Positions 25,630-32,847 of a DNA stretch of 42,851 nucleotides are shown piece by piece (the stretch's first letter is position 1; each line of letters begins with the position of its first letter). A program made the position numbers and the translations under genes. The notes under the pieces are model-generated. The model worked only from the letters and a program-made list of their open reading frames with translations. It searched no databases and was not told where the DNA came from. The stretch lies in the NCBI GenBank assembly GCA_944323875.1, contig CALUUH010000017.1, positions 1-42,851 on the forward strand, in the 5' to 3' direction. The stretch is from Candidatus Gastranaerophilales bacterium (GTDB lineage Bacteria; Cyanobacteriota; Vampirovibrionia; Gastranaerophilales; Gastranaerophilaceae).

Positions 25630-25737
25630 TCATCAAATGGCTGGGGTTGCGCTGGCTGGGTTATTGAAAACGGCAATATGGATTACTGGCATTGCTCCGA
25701 TCTTGCATGGGACGGCAAACATAAATGTTCCGATTAG
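25618..25737 (+). pseudogene. C-terminal remnant of a prepilin-type protein
   Basis: The frame reads CLDESSNGWGCAGWVIENGN, then MDYWHCSDLAWDGKHKCSD and a TAG at 25735-25737. The CAGWV/NGNMDY/LxWDGK pattern is what I recall for the C-termini of Gastranaerophilales prepilins. No start codon or pilin N-terminus precedes it. The stop overlaps the 3' end of the convergent panE gene. The frame matches that of the 25309 gene beyond its TAG, but the intervening codons do not read as protein-like. Confidence 0.55.
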
Positions 25738-26678
25738 GCGGAGCACGGAATACGCGTTTTTATATTCTGATTTTCCTGTATAATCTGTATCATTTCATAG
25801 AGCGCATGGTTGTAGGGGGTTGGAATATTATGCTTTTTGCCAAGCCTGATAATAGTGCCCGCAAACATATCAACCTCTGTCGGGCGGCCTGCTTCTACAT
25901 CTTGAAGCATTGAGGTTTTGCCCTCCGGACACATCATCGCAAGCGCCTCAAGGCCGTCTTTTACAAGGTTTTCAGAATTATGTACACCTTCGGCTTTTGC
26001 AATATTCGCAACCTCTTGCATAATCTTTGTCGCAAATTGAACAAAGACTTTGTTCTCTTGCATTTCACCAAAAGTCATTTTTAAAATCGCTGATGGCTGA
26101 TTGGTACTTACATTAAGAACAAATTTGCGCCAGAGGGAATATTTTATGTCAGCCGGAATTTCATATTTTATATGCGCTTTATCAAGAAAATCTTTTACAG
26201 CAAGAACACGTTCATCCAATCCGTTTTCAGAACCGAATACAAGAATGTTGTAGTCATCATGTACTACATTGCGTCCTGTACGTACCGCGCTGTGGCCTAT
26301 AAAATACGAATATAAGACTTTATCACGGCCATAAGCCTGCGCGATTATTTCTTCGCTGGTAACGCCGTTTAAGAGTGACAGAATTATTGTATTGTCGCTG
26401 ATAAAATTTTTAATATTGTTTATAACTTCATTCAGACCGTCGAATTTTGTTGCAATAATTATCAAATCAGCTTTGAAGTTATTATCTGACGGCAAAATAT
26501 AGTTGAAGTTTAATTCTCGTCCGTTAAAAATAATCGGATTTTGTTCATATCTTTTCAATCTGGAGTCATCAACCAGAACTCTAAGGTTATCAGGGCAAAA
26601 TTTTTGTATTTTATCGGCATAAATGCTGCCAACAGCACCTATTCCGCACACTAATATGTTTTTTATTTCTCTTTTCAT
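25734..26678 (-). CDS. panE: 2-dehydropantoate 2-reductase (ketopantoate reductase)
   Basis: The 314-aa protein has an N-terminal Rossmann domain with CGIGAVGSIYADKI for NADPH, and a C-terminal helical ApbA/PanE domain with the family lysine region (LWRKFVLNVSTNQPSAIL near residue 185) and EVDMFAGTIIRLGKKHNIPTP near 280. Family members reduce ketopantoate to pantoate in pantothenate/CoA synthesis. Related ketoacid reductases share the fold, so the substrate is inferred. It is monocistronic on the minus strand. Its end touches a decayed pilin fragment. Confidence 0.88.
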   Translation of the reverse strand: MKREIKNILVCGIGAVGSIYADKIQKFCPDNLRVLVDDSRLKRYEQNPIIFNGRELNFNYILPSDNNFKADLIIIATKFDGLNEVINNIKNFISDNTIILSLLNGVTSEEIIAQAYGRDKVLYSYFIGHSAVRTGRNVVHDDYNILVFGSENGLDERVLAVKDFLDKAHIKYEIPADIKYSLWRKFVLNVSTNQPSAILKMTFGEMQENKVFVQFATKIMQEVANIAKAEGVHNSENLVKDGLEALAMMCPEGKTSMLQDVEAGRPTEVDMFAGTIIRLGKKHNIPTPYNHALYEMIQIIQENQNIKTRIPCSA

Positions 26679-26743
26679 AAACCGATTTTAGCACATTTTT
26701 TTCAGAAAGATATTATCCTTTATATTAATTTAATAAATTAATA

Positions 26744-26860
26744 CGTTAGCGGATTTGCGGACTTGGCGTGAGCCGACAGATGGCGAAACTGTGACGGAAG
26801 GCAGCATTCAGAGCCGTTTAACGCCGCAGAGCAAGACAATCCCATCAGGCGCCGCATAAC
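26744..26860. other. GC-rich islet of unknown origin
   Basis: About 117 bases are clearly richer in GC than the flanks. They are bordered on the left by the AT-rich dyad ATTAATTT-AAT-AAATTAAT (26724-26742). Short open frames cross it on both strands without start signals. It could be a repeat-family member, a mobile-element scar or part of an RNA. It sits between panE and a truncated pilin-like gene. Confidence 0.45.
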
Positions 26861-26936
26861 ATAGCAAATAACAAAAGAATATAAATAATTTTCAAATTTA
26901 ACTCAAATATTCGGACCTCAAAAGGAATACAGTCCA

Positions 26937-27353
26937 ATGACTGTTCAAGAATGTAAACAAGCTATAAAAAATAACCAATTTGGCATTAAAAAATGTGCCG
27001 TACAGCCAGATTCATGGGCAGGGGCTGCAAGAATATGCGGGGGAACTAATAAAATGCCAACATTGGAGCAATTAACTCAATTAGATAGATATTTCTATGA
27101 ATTTCCGGACGATTTATCTGATAAGTCCGAGGTTTCATTGGTTAATGGTTTTCATTTAAAAGAAAAAGAAATTGCCCCATTTGTGGACAAATCACCTTAT
27201 TCTGATGTATCTTTTTCTATATGGTCTAATAAGGAAGATTCTGATAGATTTAGCTATACGCATATGTACTCCGTATTTTTTTCATATACAAGCTTGAGCG
27301 CTAGACATTTTATTACAGAGCTTGCAGTATGTGTAGCTCCTTATAACAAATAA
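26937..27353 (+). CDS. Truncated pilin-type C-terminal (lectin-like) domain protein
   Basis: The 138-aa product matches the C-terminal domain of the prepilin encoded at 31705: DSWAGAARICGGTNKMPT versus YWAGAKKACSDMQMSLPT, QLTQL versus QLAQL, then WSNKE versus WSSEE and LAVCVA versus RAVCIS. The pilin N-terminal helix and any signal peptide are missing, so it cannot be exported by that route. A modest AAGGA lies upstream of the ATG. It is probably a 5'-truncated gene or a silent donor cassette for the intact pilin. Confidence 0.6.
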   Translation: MTVQECKQAIKNNQFGIKKCAVQPDSWAGAARICGGTNKMPTLEQLTQLDRYFYEFPDDLSDKSEVSLVNGFHLKEKEIAPFVDKSPYSDVSFSIWSNKEDSDRFSYTHMYSVFFSYTSLSARHFITELAVCVAPYNK

Positions 27354-27371
27354 TTGTAATGTATAAATTTT

Positions 27372-27686
27372 TTATCGGCATATTATTTGAGTTCCGGACA
27401 CGCTGCAATTGTTGTTTATATAGTACTTTAGTGCATTTTTAAAATCATATTCATCCCTGATCTCATAAATTAGCTCAGCAAGAGAGTCCTCTGTACTAAA
27501 ACTTGAGTACCAGGCTGCTTGGTCGATCATTTTATCAAAGAGGGCATTAAGGTCACTACTTGATGCATTTTTAAGTTTATTAACTATATAGCTTGATGTA
27601 CAATTGCAAGTTCCTTCAGCAAAAACCGGTAATGTAAATATACCTATTACTCCAACAACTAATGACATGACACAAAACTTTTTCAT
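27372..27686 (-). CDS. Small exported protein of unknown function
   Basis: The 104-aa product has a signal peptide (MKKFCVMSLVVGVIGIFTLPVFA, cleavage before EGT). The short mature domain has four cysteines (CNC near the new N-terminus, two more near the C-terminus), suggesting disulfide bonds in the periplasm or outside. AAGGAG is correctly spaced for the ATG at 27686, which is preferred over a start 24 bases further out. No family is recognised. It is convergent with the truncated pilin gene. Confidence 0.7.
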   Translation of the reverse strand: MKKFCVMSLVVGVIGIFTLPVFAEGTCNCTSSYIVNKLKNASSSDLNALFDKMIDQAAWYSSFSTEDSLAELIYEIRDEYDFKNALKYYINNNCSVSGTQIICR

Positions 27687-27818
27687 AAATATTCTCCTTT
27701 TATTTTCCACAAATATATAACGATTTTGCTTGAATTATGTTCAAATTAATTCGCATTAACATTAAAATTATGCTTATTTTGTGATATTCTAATTTTGTAA
27801 TAAACATTGAGGTTAGTT

Positions 27819-28217
27819 ATGTCAAGGCTGCAACAGAGAATAGAGAACTTTAACAGAGCATTTTCCATCTTGTCAGATGCGGTCAGTGCTTACCAGAATA
27901 ATAGTATGAATATTTTAACTCACATGGCTTTAATACAATCTTTTGAAGTTTGTTTTGAGCTTGCCTGGAAAGTATTAAAAGATTATCTCGATTTGAATGG
28001 AGTTAAAGTATACTTACCTAAAGAAGTTATAAAAGAAGCTTTTGCGTCTGAGATTATACCCGATGGGCAGATCTGGATTGACATGTTGAATGCACGTAAT
28101 TCTACATCTCATGAGTATAATTTAGACAAAGTTAACGCAATTATGACAAATATTGCAGAAACTTATTTTGGAGAACTCAGCAGATTTAACAAACAGGTAA
28201 AGGATTTTCATGACTGA
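27819..28217 (+). CDS. HEPN-type toxin (HI0074/HepT-like), module 1
   Basis: The 132-aa all-helical protein belongs to the nucleotidyltransferase substrate-binding family (HI0074, TIGR01987-like). It carries the HEPN RNase motif R93-NSTS-H98-E-Y100, that is RX4HXY, and the family block IIPDGQIWIDML. In characterised HepT/MntA (type VII) systems such proteins are RNase toxins whose motif tyrosine is AMPylated by the partner. The ATG at 27819 has GAGG six bases upstream. It overlaps the partner gene by eight bases. A paralogous module lies at 33520-34228. Confidence 0.85.
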   Translation: MSRLQQRIENFNRAFSILSDAVSAYQNNSMNILTHMALIQSFEVCFELAWKVLKDYLDLNGVKVYLPKEVIKEAFASEIIPDGQIWIDMLNARNSTSHEYNLDKVNAIMTNIAETYFGELSRFNKQVKDFHD

Positions 28218-28512
28218 TTTTGGATTACCGCAAAGAACTATTGATGAATTACTAAACTATTTTTCATCAAAACCTGATATTGAAAAAGTTGTGATATACG
28301 GTTCTCGTGCAAAAGGGAATTATCATAATGGATCAGATATTGATTTTGCTGTATGGTCTGATGACAATAAAAACTTTTTGCACATCGCGTCAGAATTAGA
28401 CGATTTGCCGACTCCATATAAATTTGATGTCACCGACTATAAAACCCTAACACACGAAGGTATGAAAAACAGTATTGACAACGACGGAATTATTTTTTAC
28501 AGACGTAAATGA
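28210..28512 (+). CDS. MNT-type nucleotidyltransferase antitoxin, module 1
   Basis: The 100-aa minimal nucleotidyltransferase has the exact GSX10DXD motif (G31-S32, then D43-I-D45) and a third acidic site near FDVTD. By family analogy it transfers AMP to the HEPN partner and neutralises it. Its ATG lies inside the end of the partner gene (8-base overlap), so the two are cotranslated. LDDLPTPYKFD is shared with the antitoxin of module 2 (LDELPTPYMFD). Confidence 0.87.
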   Translation: MTDFGLPQRTIDELLNYFSSKPDIEKVVIYGSRAKGNYHNGSDIDFAVWSDDNKNFLHIASELDDLPTPYKFDVTDYKTLTHEGMKNSIDNDGIIFYRRK

Positions 28513-28623
28513 CTCTCCGTAGAATAAAAATTTCATATTTTGTAAAAAAGTATTAAAAATACGCAATATTGAGATGAAAAAATCCTTTATATAAGAGTAG
28601 TAGTGGAAAATCGTGTGTAGATA

Positions 28624-29406
28624 ATGGTGTTAGATATAACAAGACCGCTTGGTGTGGGCGGAATTTATACCAATTTTACTCTGAATAGAAGGCGAAATGT
28701 TCCTTTTGCAGGTAGTGCGCAGGAAGATACATTTCAGTATACTTCACTGAATCGTTATGTTAGTGAAAAGGCACTTCAACAGATGATTTCGGCTAACCCT
28801 CAGGTCGCGGCGATTTTGAATACAAGTCAGGTGAATTTGAATATGATGGAACTCAATAAATTACTACAAGGGCATGCTAAAGATACTCAAAATATTGCAA
28901 AAGGTATTATTGAAAATTTGCCGTTCTCACTAAAAAATAATGTTGATGAAAAAGCGGTTACTGATGCCGCATATTTACACGATATCGGTAAAGTCCTTAT
29001 TCCGCCGGAAATTTTGAATAAAAACGGCCGTCTTACTCCGGAAGAAACCGAAATTATGCATAAACATTCCGAATTAGGCTATGAGTTGCTAAAAACAACT
29101 GATATAAACAAAAAAACATTACATCTTATCCGCAATCACCACCAGAATGCCAAGAAAAGCGGATATCCGTTTGTCGGAAAAGATTTCAAGGCTGATTTGA
29201 ATTTACAGATAGTCGCACTGGCCGATAAATTTTCAGCACTTACGGAAGAACGGGTTTATAAATCCGCTATGACGCCGAAACAGGCGCTGACAATTATCTA
29301 TAAAGATGTACAGGAAGAAAAACTTAATCCGCTTGTCTTCAAGGCGCTTGTTAACTACACAAATTCGTCGGCCTTTATACAAAACAATCCTGTAAATCTT
29401 GTGTGA
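28624..29406 (+). CDS. HD-GYP-like phosphohydrolase
   Basis: The 260-aa protein has an unusual N-terminal tail (TRPLGVGGIYTNFTLNRRRN, then VPFAGS) followed by an HD domain with YLHDIGK (H119-D120), H-x-HSELGYELL, and H172-H173 followed six residues later by GYP. The HH-x6-GYP spacing matches HD-GYP c-di-GMP phosphodiesterases, although the usual Asp-Gly before GYP is replaced. No receiver or membrane domain is attached. The N-terminal tail resembles that of the kinase-like protein at 13644. The SD is poor. It is convergent with the ABC permease gene. Confidence 0.8.
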   Translation: MVLDITRPLGVGGIYTNFTLNRRRNVPFAGSAQEDTFQYTSLNRYVSEKALQQMISANPQVAAILNTSQVNLNMMELNKLLQGHAKDTQNIAKGIIENLPFSLKNNVDEKAVTDAAYLHDIGKVLIPPEILNKNGRLTPEETEIMHKHSELGYELLKTTDINKKTLHLIRNHHQNAKKSGYPFVGKDFKADLNLQIVALADKFSALTEERVYKSAMTPKQALTIIYKDVQEEKLNPLVFKALVNYTNSSAFIQNNPVNLV

Positions 29407-30231
29407 TTATTCTTTAACACCGCCTTGCAGAATATCACTGATAAAATATTTTTTGCCGAGTAAAAAGACGCCGATTACCGGTATTGTACAGATAACAGAA
29501 CAGGCAAGAAGTTCGCCCCACAGTGTTATTTCGCGAAAACTGCCTTTATAAATAGCAAGTCCGACCGGAAGTGTGCGCATGCCTTCACTGTTTGTTACAA
29601 TAAGCGGCCACATAAAACTGTTCCACGTCGTGACAAATGTGAAAATTGCAAGCGTTGCAACCGTCGGTAATGCAAGCGGCAGCGCTATTTTGAAAAATGT
29701 GCTAAATAAATTGCAGCCGTCAATTTTTGCGCTTTCTTCCAGATCACGCGGCAGTCCGAGAAAATACTGGCGCATCAAAAACACTCCCAGCCCTCCGAAT
29801 AATGAAGGTAAAATTAATGCCTGATATGTGTCTATCAGATGCATTTCCCGCATAAGAAAAAACAGCGGAATTATATTCACCTGCGGCGGAATAAGCATTG
29901 TTATTAATATAATCAGAAAAAGCCCGTTCCTGAGGGGAAATTTAAGTCTTGCAAATGCGTATCCGGCCATTGCTGCAAACAAAACCTGTCCGATAGTAGA
30001 AATTACTGCAACAATAAGACTGTTTAAAAAATATCTGCTGAGCGGTAATTCAACAAATACATTTTTGTAATTCTGCAAGGTAAGATTTGTGTGGATTAAC
30101 TTGCCGGCTTCCGTAAAAATTGCGTTATCATCAGCAAAAGAGAGGTTTAGCATTGCAAAAAACGGATACAACATACTTATTGCAATTAAAATCAATGTTA
30201 AATATCCTAACGCAACTCTAAATCTTTTCAT
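29407..30231 (-). CDS. Carbohydrate ABC transporter permease (MalG/UgpE type)
   Basis: The roughly 274-aa protein has six membrane helices and the EAA loop EESAKIDGCNLFSTFFKIAL, which docks on the ATPase. NLSFADDN and the C-terminal FLLGKKYFISDILQGGVKE are typical of the MalG/UgpE branch (CUT1 sugar or sugar-phosphate importers). The ATG at 30231 is chosen because AGGGG lies just upstream. The frame remains open to about 30309. Its partner permease, binding protein and ATPase are absent here, so it is an isolated subunit. Confidence 0.88.
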   Translation of the reverse strand: MKRFRVALGYLTLILIAISMLYPFFAMLNLSFADDNAIFTEAGKLIHTNLTLQNYKNVFVELPLSRYFLNSLIVAVISTIGQVLFAAMAGYAFARLKFPLRNGLFLIILITMLIPPQVNIIPLFFLMREMHLIDTYQALILPSLFGGLGVFLMRQYFLGLPRDLEESAKIDGCNLFSTFFKIALPLALPTVATLAIFTFVTTWNSFMWPLIVTNSEGMRTLPVGLAIYKGSFREITLWGELLACSVICTIPVIGVFLLGKKYFISDILQGGVKE

Positions 30232-30277
30232 CTGTCCCCTTTTGATTACAAGCCTCGTCACAATTATAACATAAAAC

Positions 30278-30306
30278 TTGTTTTGCGTGTTTCTTAATTT
30301 TATAAT
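30278..30306 (+). promoter_or_regulatory. Promoter predicting a leaderless iron-sulfur protein mRNA
   Basis: TTGTTT (30278-30283), a 17-base spacer and a perfect TATAAT (30301-30306) are followed by six bases (CAAAGT) and then the ATG at 30313. Transcription would begin on the start codon, and no SD is present. The layout is identical to that of the histidine kinase promoter at 1639-1667. Confidence 0.55.
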
Positions 30307-30312
30307 CAAAGT

Positions 30313-31407
30313 ATGAAAACTCTGAAAGACTTTGCCTCTGATATAAATAAATGTTCCAAATGCGGCTTGTGCCAGTCTGTCTGCCCTGTTTATAAAGAAA
30401 CAGGCAATGACTGCGCTGTCAGCCGCGGAAAATTTGTGATGCTTGACGGGGTTTTGAAAGGCGATTTGAAACTTAATAAAACAATTAACAAATATTTGGA
30501 TTTGTGCCTCAAATGCGGAAAATGCAAGGACTTTTGCCCAAGTAATATTGATGTGTGCAAGATTTTTGAAACCGCAAAGTTTGAATATGTACGTAAAACA
30601 TTTTGGGGAAAATTTATATGGGCACTAGAGTCCAAATATATTTTTGGCAGTTGTTTAAATATCCTTGGCAGGGTGCAAAAGCTTTTGAGCGGCGGACTGT
30701 TTCGCAAACGCTTAAAGGCTTCGCCTGCCGCGAAAAAATTGCGGCTTGTGTATTTTAAAGGCTGTGTTAATAAAGTTTACCCGAAAGTTGAAAATGCGTT
30801 GATGAAAGTGCTTTCCTTCTATGACGATATTGAAATAATAGAAAAGGAATTTTCCTGCTGCGGGCTGCCGTTTTTATCAAGCGGGAATATTGAACGCTTT
30901 GAAGAAGTTAAAAAGCATAATCTTGAATTGCTAAATTGTGATTATGATTATGTTTTGACGGATTGTGCCAGCTGCGAAGATACATTGAAAAGTTACGGGC
31001 TTGAGAAGGTTTTGAATGCCGCCGATTTTATCGCAAAATACCCTAAAAAATTTGTTTTTAAAAAGCCTGTGAAAGTGACTTTCCATAAACCATGCCACTT
31101 GCAGAATATTGATTTTCTGGCAAAAGTTTTAGAAATGTGCGAAAATGTTGAATATATTGAGATGCAGGGAATGGAGGACTGCTGCGGGTTTGCGGGTGAA
31201 TTTGCGATGAAGAATAATAAAATTTCACGCGCAATAGGCAGGAAAAAAGCAAAGAACATTATTGATACGGGGGCTGATTACGTGTTGAGCCTGTGTCCTT
31301 CCTGTACACTTGGACTGCATCAGGGGTTTGCGGCGAACAAGAATTTTAAACATCCTGAAATAAAGAACTTGATTGAATTTCTGGCACAGGCGGACGAAAT
31401 TATTTAG
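30313..31407 (+). CDS. GlcF/GlpC-like (Fe-S)-binding subunit
   Basis: The 364-aa protein has two N-terminal 4Fe-4S ferredoxin motifs (CSKCGLCQSVCP near residue 14, CLKCGKCKDFCP near 66) and two CCG domains, with CCGLPF near 193 and CCGFAGE near 294, plus CASCEDTL and HKPCHLQN. This is the layout of GlcF, GlpC and heterodisulfide-reductase subunits, which pass electrons from an FAD dehydrogenase to quinone or another carrier. No GlcD or GlpA partner is adjacent. Translation appears leaderless. The last eight bases overlap the convergent Xre gene. Confidence 0.87.
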   Translation: MKTLKDFASDINKCSKCGLCQSVCPVYKETGNDCAVSRGKFVMLDGVLKGDLKLNKTINKYLDLCLKCGKCKDFCPSNIDVCKIFETAKFEYVRKTFWGKFIWALESKYIFGSCLNILGRVQKLLSGGLFRKRLKASPAAKKLRLVYFKGCVNKVYPKVENALMKVLSFYDDIEIIEKEFSCCGLPFLSSGNIERFEEVKKHNLELLNCDYDYVLTDCASCEDTLKSYGLEKVLNAADFIAKYPKKFVFKKPVKVTFHKPCHLQNIDFLAKVLEMCENVEYIEMQGMEDCCGFAGEFAMKNNKISRAIGRKKAKNIIDTGADYVLSLCPSCTLGLHQGFAANKNFKHPEIKNLIEFLAQADEII

Positions 31408-31615
31408 ACCAGATTGTATTCAGGTCAATATCTAACGCCTGACATATGCGAATTACAATGACGATAGTCGGGTTAGCTTTTCTGTTCTCTATCATATTTA
31501 AGTATTTGGTAGAAATATCAATTTTTTCCGCCAATTTTTCTTGTGAAATTCTTCTTTGAAGCCTTGCGAGGCGAATGTTGTCAGAAACGACATTTAGAAT
31601 ATCTTTATCATCCAT
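31400..31615 (-). CDS. Small Xre-family transcriptional regulator
   Basis: The 71-aa protein is a single Cro/CI-type helix-turn-helix: RISQEKLAEKIDISTKYLNM followed by IENRKANPTIVIVIRICQAL. It would bind DNA as a dimer. It diverges from the prepilin gene at 31705, whose promoter carries two 12-base direct repeats 20 bases apart, so it is the natural candidate regulator of that pilin. No SD is visible, and TAAAAT lies six bases before the ATG, so its own message may be leaderless. Confidence 0.88.
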   Translation of the reverse strand: MDDKDILNVVSDNIRLARLQRRISQEKLAEKIDISTKYLNMIENRKANPTIVIVIRICQALDIDLNTIWSK

Positions 31616-31632
31616 AATAATATTTTACTTGC

Positions 31633-31684
31633 TTGACAAAATAAAAATATCTAATATAATTCATGATATTGAAATATAATTCAT
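31633..31684 (+). promoter_or_regulatory. Prepilin promoter with paired operator-like repeats
   Basis: A perfect TTGACA (31633-31638), a 16-base spacer and a perfect TATAAT (31655-31660) form a consensus promoter. The 12-mer AATATAATTCAT occurs at 31653-31664 and again at 31673-31684, exactly 20 bases apart (two helical turns), with the first copy on the -10 box. This suits cooperative binding by the divergent Xre repressor. Confidence 0.65.
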
Positions 31685-31704
31685 AAATAAGGAAGGATAT
31701 AACT

Positions 31705-32847
31705 ATGAAAGAGAATTATAGTGCATTCACACTTGCAGAAGGCAGGCCAGCCTGCACCAACACTCTGGAGACCGCTAAAGAAGTACGGTCAACGTCAAGC
31801 CTTGCTATCCTCTCCCGCAAGGGGCGAGGAATGCGCGCCGCTTTCACTTTGGCTGAAGTATTAATCACCCTCGCCGTTATCGGCATCGTGGCTGCAATGA
31901 CTTTACCCGGCTTAATCCAAAACCATAACGAGAAGGCATGGTCTACGGCTAAAGACCTCTGGGAAAAGAAACTCACAGAAACTGTTCGTAGAATGAACAT
32001 TGACGGAGTGATGACAGGGCATGACACGACCGAAGATTTTATGAATACTTTCAAAAACTACATGAAAGTGATTAAGACTTGCGACAACAATGACATTAAC
32101 AAGTGTTACGCTCCTAAAGTAGTGAGAACAGGAAGCGAGTCTGAACCGGAAGAAATCCAAACATCTGATTTAAAGACAGCAGAGAATTTAGGTAACGACT
32201 GGGGCACAAATACAATGAGTTTTGTTGTGGCAGATGGTACAACTGCAATATTTGCATACAATCCTAATTGTGCTTATGCTGACCCGATTGAAGATACAGG
32301 GAGTCAGGTATCCTGCTTAGCATACATGGTAGATGTTAATGGTAAAAAAGGACCGAACAAAGTAACGCAAGATATAGCATTAGTAGGTCAAATTGCACTT
32401 TCAAATTGTGACAATCCTATAGGTGACATGTGCTGGAGTACAGACTTTCAACCGACAGCATTGGATACTACTTTAGAAGAAAACCAACAGTATGATCCAA
32501 ATTTACCATACGGCAGCAACTATTGGGCGGGAGCGAAGAAAGCGTGCTCAGATATGCAAATGAGCTTACCGACAGGAGCACAACTAGCACAATTAGCTAG
32601 TGAATTATATGTAAACTCAAGCGATGGAAGCGAAGTAACAATAGGTGCAAGCGAAGACAAATACAACCTCAAAGTAAAGGACGAATACAAAGATAATCCT
32701 CCTATCACCCTTGGCTACCACTACTGGTCCAGTGAGGAGGGCGGTACGCTTAACGCGCACTTACGGTACTTCTACACTTCCGACAGTTTCTGGCTCAACC
32801 ACAGCAAGATGACCAGCTACTACCGCGCTGTTTGTATATCCAACTAA
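31705..32847 (+). CDS. Mosaic type IV prepilin-like protein with lectin-like C-terminus
   Basis: The 380-aa protein has a prepilin N-terminus, AAFTLAEVLITLAVIG (starting at residue 45), preceded by a second copy of AFTLAE at residues 7-12. The two are separated by an inserted 39-residue block. The C-terminal region (about 270-380) has YWAGAKKACSDM, LPTGAQLAQLA, WSSEE and RAVCIS, a DUF1566/C-type-lectin-like domain. Mature pilins or pseudopilins assemble at the membrane; adhesion is a likely role. Base composition is mosaic: GC-rich ends and an AT-rich middle. AAGGAAGGA supports the ATG at 31705. An internal ATG at 31831 would give a normal short leader. Transcription is probably controlled by the divergent Xre protein. 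Confidence 0.85.
   Translation: MKENYSAFTLAEGRPACTNTLETAKEVRSTSSLAILSRKGRGMRAAFTLAEVLITLAVIGIVAAMTLPGLIQNHNEKAWSTAKDLWEKKLTETVRRMNIDGVMTGHDTTEDFMNTFKNYMKVIKTCDNNDINKCYAPKVVRTGSESEPEEIQTSDLKTAENLGNDWGTNTMSFVVADGTTAIFAYNPNCAYADPIEDTGSQVSCLAYMVDVNGKKGPNKVTQDIALVGQIALSNCDNPIGDMCWSTDFQPTALDTTLEENQQYDPNLPYGSNYWAGAKKACSDMQMSLPTGAQLAQLASELYVNSSDGSEVTIGASEDKYNLKVKDEYKDNPPITLGYHYWSSEEGGTLNAHLRYFYTSDSFWLNHSKMTSYYRAVCISN
31741..31857 (+). repeat. Palindrome-rich 117-base in-frame insertion in the prepilin gene
   Basis: This stretch encodes residues 13-51 and lies between two copies of the AFTLAE codons. It contains the dyads GCAGGC-CA-GCCTGC and CCTC-T-CCC-GCAA-GGG-GC-GAGG, the latter with a GCAA loop, as in REP-type elements. 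It is GC-rich against the AT-rich chromosome and stays in frame, like the protein-coding palindromic elements of Rickettsia. Confidence 0.55.
32701..32847 (+). other. Candidate hypervariable 3' cassette of the prepilin gene
   Basis: The last 48 codons include 27 ending in C, against 12 of the 60 codons before them. Most encode Tyr, His, Ser, Phe, Asp, Leu, Asn, Thr or Arg as NNC, the residue set that adenine mutagenesis of AAC codons yields. They encode the lectin-fold end, WSSEE to RAVCIS. A perfect 11-bp hairpin starts at the stop codon. No template repeat or reverse transcriptase is present in the window. Confidence 0.4.

Noticed and set aside
25309-25737. A single 142-codon pilin gene interrupted by one in-frame TAG (readthrough, recoding or stop mutation)
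   Set aside because: The frame is open on both sides of the TAG, but the codons just after it read better as the end of a minus-strand regulator, and the first part is a short protein with its own SD. No recoding signal is visible.
26738-26857. A 39-codon minus-strand frame in the GC-rich islet
   Set aside because: It has no SD and its composition follows the islet. An open frame of this length is expected by chance in GC-rich sequence.
32701-32847. A complete diversity-generating retroelement
   Set aside because: No reverse transcriptase, accessory gene or template repeat was found in the window, so only the target-like region is reported.
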